Positions 58,401 through 64,000 of a DNA stretch of 64,000 bases are shown piece by piece. The notes beneath the pieces are model-generated. The model saw nothing but the letters and a program-made list of their open reading frames with translations, was not told the origin of the DNA and did not search any database. The position numbers and the translations under genes are program-made. Each line of letters starts with the position of its first letter. The first letter of the stretch is position 1. The stretch is from Pempheris klunzingeri (Eukaryota; Chordata; Actinopteri; Acropomatiformes; Pempheridae), in assembly GCF_042242105.1 (NCBI RefSeq), contig NC_092013.1:12517618-12581617 (forward strand), read 5' to 3'.

Positions 58401-61240
58401 CACTCACTGTTTGATATGCCTCCACCCTGCCGGCATTACAGTTCACTTTAATGTTATTCCTCCTATACTAATTTAATTTTCTGTATCTTTTTTTGTCACT
58501 TTCACCCTTCAAATTTTCCTCCATATCAGTTTACACCTCTGCATTTCTGGTAGTATAACCAGGCAGTCGGGGCGGCTCGCTCTTTGACCCTCTAATCTCC
58601 TCTTTGTGCCGCTGAAAGTCAAGGTTTTAAACACGTAGGCCGTTTTATCTTCAGGTCAACACGTTGCTGTTGACAACTCAGCTGTCAGTACCGGACACGA
58701 GGCATGTTTTTGACCCCACTCTATCACCTATTCTAGTAGCTTTCATGACGGTAGGAGTCCTGCATGTGCTTCATAAAGTGTCCTGATTATTTGTCAGTGG
58801 GACAGTAAACTCTATAACTGTCGTTTACAGATCTATTGTCAAATGTGGAATCAGCGGTGAACAGGTGATTAGATTTGTGTCTCAAGGTTTTTCGAGGCAG
58901 GCACTTGTGTTGTCTCGAGGGTGCTGATGTATTTTTAAACCCTTTCTTTAAATGGTCTTGTTGTACTGCGTGTCCTGACAGATGAACTGAAGACAAGGCC
59001 TGGATTGTAGCTTGACCTTCCCCTAAGTCAAGTGTTTGTTCCCCATACACGGCAAAGGGGGGGATCATGTTATATGATGTGTGGTAGTTTGCATTCTTTC
59101 CTTGTTGAAAGAGGACACTGAACTGGAAAAGATGGGGCGAGGGCATTAGAAGCTAAATACTGAAGACTTCACACCTTACAAAACAGGCCTATATATTCAA
59201 TAAAAATGTGAAACTTGATCTCTTGATCTCCCGGGTGTGCTTATTTGGAAGAAATACAAATATAGCTGTCTCCTCAGCAATGCTCTCAGAGCTCAGCCAT
59301 TTGTCACTGCCTCAAGTCTTACTGTGGAGCAACCTTTGATATAAAACACTCGCTATGATGGTGGTCTCAGTCTCCTGTTTAACAAAAGGGACTCACATGT
59401 GACTGCAGTTTCAATGTTCTCTTTCAAATTCAACAAATCAGTCTACTGATGCTCGTAACAATATATGATAGATTTAAGATGCTTTAAAATCCTATTGTGT
59501 TTATTCATTGTATGTCAAATCTTACTGTATTAGCTTTCTGCAGCAGCAACAGAGCTGACAAGTCTGATGCCATCTTAAATGCTAACTAATTAATAAAACA
59601 CAATAAACAACTGGCGTCCAATTTGACACTTCCATAGTCTCAAGTCTCAAATAAAAGTGATAATAGAATCAAAAAAGGATAGAAAACGGGAATCATGATT
59701 TATGATACACAGAATATAAAGTAGTAAAAAGTCGTTGACTGATAAACGCTATCATGGTGACTGCAGTTTAATGATACAATAGTCATATATAGCTTAATTA
59801 GTTTGATTAGTATGTTCTGGGCTCAATAAGTCATTTAAATACCTGACAAATTAAAGTACTTCATCACATTGCTGTAAATGCAGTATTGCCATCAGGCTCA
59901 CTGACTTGCAGACAAGCCCACAACGCTGTCGTACAAGCAGAGATATTAAAGAGGCAGCTACCTCTGAAAATGGTACAGACAAATTTAGATCTGCTCCTGG
60001 TGTATACATTTACGCATATATCACGATTTAGCCCAGCTCCAGCTGGAAGCAGATGTATTCCTTCTTACAGATCATTTTACGTTGGTTCTTCCGTCCCAAC
60101 AGTTTGGTTAAATAAATTTTTCTCTTGTCCTTTTGCTAAAATCCACTTTACATAAAACCAAGCTGAACCTTCAACAATAGGACTTGAGAAGTGTAATTCA
60201 CGAATGCATGACTAATCATATGTATGACCAAATTATCACTTATGTTTTTGGGTTGTTTTTTTTTACTTTTAAAATTACGGATACTTGAATATTACTTCAT
60301 CCTGCCCGCACAGTATTTTCCTTTTGATGTACATCAAGAATAAGTTTTTTAACGAAGAATATTAGTCAAACAACCAGTACAATTTCATAATTGGCTTTTT
60401 AGTAAAAAGCAAGACGTACTTCTTTTCTTTTGCCAGCATCTATATTCTGAGAACATTAATCACCAAATAATCTATTTTTAAATGAATGACATCAAACCTA
60501 GAGTGTAGTTACCTTAACAGACACATCACTGCTTATGCATGAACACAAGTATCACTGCGTGTTATGGTTTTCTAATAGGTCTATTTTCATCACAGGACCA
60601 CGGCTTGACACGGTGAGACATATGGTTTGAAGCACATAAAAAAAACTGTAAGGTCTCAAGACTGTCAGTAACATTATCACCACAAGGCAAGCATTCGCAG
60701 TTATTGTAACCTAAAGGACTTTTACGTGATAACAGGCGACAGTTGACAACAAGGTTATTTTGAATGATGAAGCTGCACCGCTCAAGTTAAGAGACAAACT
60801 ACAGCACTCAAAATCACAGTTTATTTCCATCACTGCTATGTGTAGTTTGATTTATGTTCTCCTAAAACTTTTGATGATTTCCAACGCTGGAATTGGCCTT
60901 CATAGACCGTCATGAATTTTGATTTAATGAAGGTGCCAATAACATAGGAATCTGTACATGTAGTTGGTGAATAAACGGAGCCAATTTGTTTTTGTGCGAT
61001 TAGACTGTACACAGTATATTCTAAATAATCCAGAGGGAGTTTCGGATAAATCTCCAGAGTAGAGACACCACCTGATTAGTGTAAATTCTCTGTGTACTGG
61101 CCTTAATTAAAAGTAGATCACCTCACAATTGAACTTTGGTGCTTGTAACGTTTGTGTATAATTAACTGCCCGTGTAACATTTGAATTAAGAATTAAGGGA
61201 AACAAAGAGCTCAACAGCAACAAAAAGCGCATTCACTTGC
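55401..61240. other. Intergenic region between tandem myosin genes; likely holds upstream control elements
   Basis: About 5.8 kb. No gene was found. A full MEF2-type match, CTATTTTTAA, lies at 60472-60481 and a near match GTATAAATAG at about 55948-55957; such AT-rich sites arise often by chance. An AATTAATT array lies at 58375-58395. The stretch ending AATAAACTTGAACTTGAAC near 57414 resembles the 3' tail of a teleost LINE. ORFs such as 58787-59146 lack support. Confidence 0.5.
58375..58395. repeat. AATT tetranucleotide array
   Basis: About five tandem AATT units upstream of the first myosin gene, directly read. Confidence 0.8.
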
Positions 61241-61247
61241 TTGCAGA

Positions 61248-61253
61248 TTTATT
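61248..61253 (-). terminator. Polyadenylation signal of the second myosin heavy chain gene
   Basis: AATAAA on the minus strand about 80 bases after the TGA at 61333-61335, mirroring the spacing in the first gene. Confidence 0.65.
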
Positions 61254-61332
61254 TTTTGTTACACACTTGACACATGAGACAAAGGCATCATATTGTATGA
61301 TTTCTTGCACTGTGTCTTGCCTAGACTGATGC

Positions 61333-64000
<2,668 letters not shown>

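Overview
The window is nuclear DNA of a bony fish, most likely a percomorph-type teleost. Three things point there: vertebrate genes with short, standard GT-AG introns; Tc1-type transposons and interspersed repeats of the kind common in teleosts; and a head-to-tail array of fast-type sarcomeric myosin heavy chain genes. No prokaryotic, viral or plasmid features were seen. I read the genes by hand, exon by exon, checking the splice dinucleotides and reading frame at every junction.

Layout: (1) Positions 1-34985, plus strand: one complete gene for a voltage-gated calcium channel alpha-2/delta-2 subunit (cacna2d2; the teleost a/b copy is not resolved). It has 38 coding exons giving 1089 residues, from signal peptide to a GPI-type hydrophobic tail. 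Its introns hold nearly all of the repeats in this part: an LINE fragment with a SINE-like repeat beside it, a decayed Tc1 remnant, and a 1594-bp Tc1 element with a long transposase ORF inserted antisense in intron 30. Three of its 37 coding introns use GC donors instead of GT. (2) About 34986-43720: probable long 3' UTR of cacna2d2, then intergenic sequence with nested repeats. (3) 43842-54560, minus strand: a complete fast skeletal-type myosin heavy chain gene, 39 coding exons, 1937 residues, with two noncoding leader exons and a TATA box near 55.4 kb. It lies tail-to-tail with cacna2d2. (4) About 55.4-61.2 kb: intergenic DNA between the two myosin genes. (5) 61333-64000, minus strand: the last eight coding exons of a second myosin heavy chain gene in the same orientation, running off the window.

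Both gene types belong to excitable-cell physiology. The alpha-2/delta subunit promotes surface expression and gating of high-voltage-activated calcium channels, and the myosins are the motors of the thick filament. Nothing in the sequence shows that they are co-regulated. The two myosin copies share one exon with only 2 differences in 171 bases, while the next exon differs at about 19 of 105, which is a sign of local gene conversion. I saw no wholly new system. The most notable observations are the cluster of GC-AG introns, the conversion tract, a candidate cassette exon, an overlapping upstream ORF, and the near-perfect inverted repeats of a Tc1 element whose transposase tail appears frameshifted.
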